A stretch of 13,227 nucleotides of DNA, from NCBI GenBank assembly GCA_049583715.1, contig JBAUWJ010000248.1, forward strand, positions 1 to 13,227, in the 5' to 3' direction. The first letter of the stretch is position 1. Every line of letters starts with the position of its first letter. Of this stretch, positions 12,594 through 13,227 are shown one piece after another. Position numbers and translations under genes: made by a program. Under the pieces are notes generated by a model that ran no database searches, was not told where the DNA came from, and saw only the letters and a program-made list of their open reading frames with translations. This stretch comes from JAANXG01 sp049583715 (GTDB lineage: Bacteria > Pseudomonadota > Gammaproteobacteria > Arenicellales > JAANXG01).

Positions 12594-13160
12594 CTACGCG
12601 CTATACCCATCCTGGTGTATCCCGTCACTGACATTGACCCATTCAGAGCGCGCCAGGCACCGCAGGACTCCCGGCGTCAACAGCCACTGCAGCTCGCCGT
12701 GGCCGCACGCCGGCGGCCACGGAAGCTCGATCAGGCAGGCACCGGCTTTCTTGAAGCGCGCGAAGCTCTCCTGCCGACCTGCCGCGAGCCAGGCCAACAG
12801 CTCGGACAGATCCGGCTCGTGCCCGACCAGAGCGATCGCTTCCACCGGTGCCCGACTCTCCATCCAGCGGCAGATTTCGAGCGGAGCGCCCTCCGGCCGC
12901 AGGCCTTCCACGATATCCACGGAGGGCACGCCGTAGCATTGCGCGATCAGGTCCGCGGTCTGGCGCGCCCGCACGTAAGGGCTGCTTCCCACCGCGTCCA
13001 GCTCGGGAATCAATGCGCGCAGCCCTTCCGCCGCCGCCCGCGTGCGGCGCAGGCCCCGGGCGGTCAGCGGCCGCTGGGAGTCCGGCAAGCCGGTCCTGGA
13101 AAATGCTTCGCGCTCTTCGGCGATGCCGTGTCGGAACAGCACCAATTGCATGACAGGCAT
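12594..13160 (-). CDS. sixA: phosphohistidine phosphatase SixA
   Basis: SixA removes phosphate from phosphohistidine residues; in E. coli it acts on the HPt domain of ArcB and on the nitrogen phosphotransferase system. The 188-residue protein belongs to the histidine phosphatase (phosphoglycerate mutase-like) superfamily. The catalytic signature LVLFRHGIAEE lies at 6-16, with His11 as the nucleophile and Arg10 beside it. Arg64 in SSPYVRARQTA and His114 in LVGHEPDL complete the phosphate pocket. It is somewhat longer than the E. coli enzyme (161 residues), mostly at the C-terminus. An ATG three codons inside (13151) gives MQLVLFRHG, closer to the E. coli beginning, so the exact start is uncertain; neither has a clear Shine-Dalgarno. 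It is cytoplasmic, with no sensor kinase or phosphotransferase gene visible nearby. Confidence 0.9.
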   Translation of the reverse strand: MPVMQLVLFRHGIAEEREAFSRTGLPDSQRPLTARGLRRTRAAAEGLRALIPELDAVGSSPYVRARQTADLIAQCYGVPSVDIVEGLRPEGAPLEICRWMESRAPVEAIALVGHEPDLSELLAWLAAGRQESFARFKKAGACLIELPWPPACGHGELQWLLTPGVLRCLARSEWVNVSDGIHQDGYSA

Positions 13161-13227
13161 TGTATGGCGGCCGGGTCGATCTCCGCCAACGCCAGGAAGC
13201 TCCGGATGGTCTCCCGGGCTCCGTGGG
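13161..13227. other. window end, no feature assigned
   Basis: The last 67 bases lie upstream of sixA. One minus-strand frame reads HGARETIRSFLALAEIDPAA, which looks protein-like and could be the end of an upstream gene. In that frame no stop appears until well inside sixA, so an overlap of this kind is doubtful and the stretch is left unassigned. Confidence 0.3.

Noticed and set aside
1..13227. CRISPR arrays, transposases, integrases, toxin-antitoxin pairs and defence genes.
   Set aside because: I looked for regular spaced repeats and for the proteins' typical motifs and found none. The only clear dispersed-type repeat is the single palindromic element at 9827-9952.

Overview
This window looks like chromosomal DNA of a GC-rich proteobacterium, most likely a gammaproteobacterium. 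The evidence is a one-piece tmRNA end, a YgiM-type SH3/anchor protein, SixA, ArfB, and two AroF/AroG-type DAHP synthases. The sulfate adenylyltransferase is of the homo-oligomeric Sat type known from sulfur-oxidising bacteria, so a sulfur-oxidising relative is plausible. That lineage is inferred from protein resemblance recalled from memory, not from a search.

Layout. Bases 1-127 are the 3' end of ssrA (tmRNA), followed by about 550 bases with no convincing gene but several hairpins. Next come a plus-strand gene for an exported six-cysteine protein with a Tat-like leader (680-1303) and a hairpin-rich stretch. On the minus strand follow arfB, a second ribosome-rescue gene; a gene-poor stretch (2025-2442); an aldo/keto reductase; and a small Mth938-domain protein. 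A divergent promoter region separates these from an unrecognised 231-residue protein (3973-4668, plus). A minus-strand pair follows: acyl-CoA ligase (5568-7172), then enoyl-CoA hydratase (4686-5489). Next are a small lipoprotein and an AroF-type DAHP synthase (minus). A YgiM-like membrane protein (9104-9826, plus) follows, then a 126-base MITE-like nested palindrome. The window ends with sat, an AroG-type DAHP synthase and sixA, all minus.

How the genes relate. tmRNA and ArfB both rescue stalled ribosomes and lie within 2 kb. The ligase and hydratase form a two-step acyl-CoA module of unknown substrate. The two DAHP synthases start the shikimate pathway. At the position that separates Tyr- from Phe-controlled isozymes, one has Gly and the other Ser, so they look like a differently regulated pair. 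Sat makes or consumes adenylylsulfate; no other sulfur gene is visible.

Most of the window is ordinary housekeeping and metabolic DNA. I saw no CRISPR array, integrase, transposase, toxin-antitoxin pair or defence island. The best candidates for something undescribed are the orphan exported protein (680-1303), the structured region before it, the orphan cytoplasmic protein (3973-4668) and the nested palindromic repeat (9827-9952).
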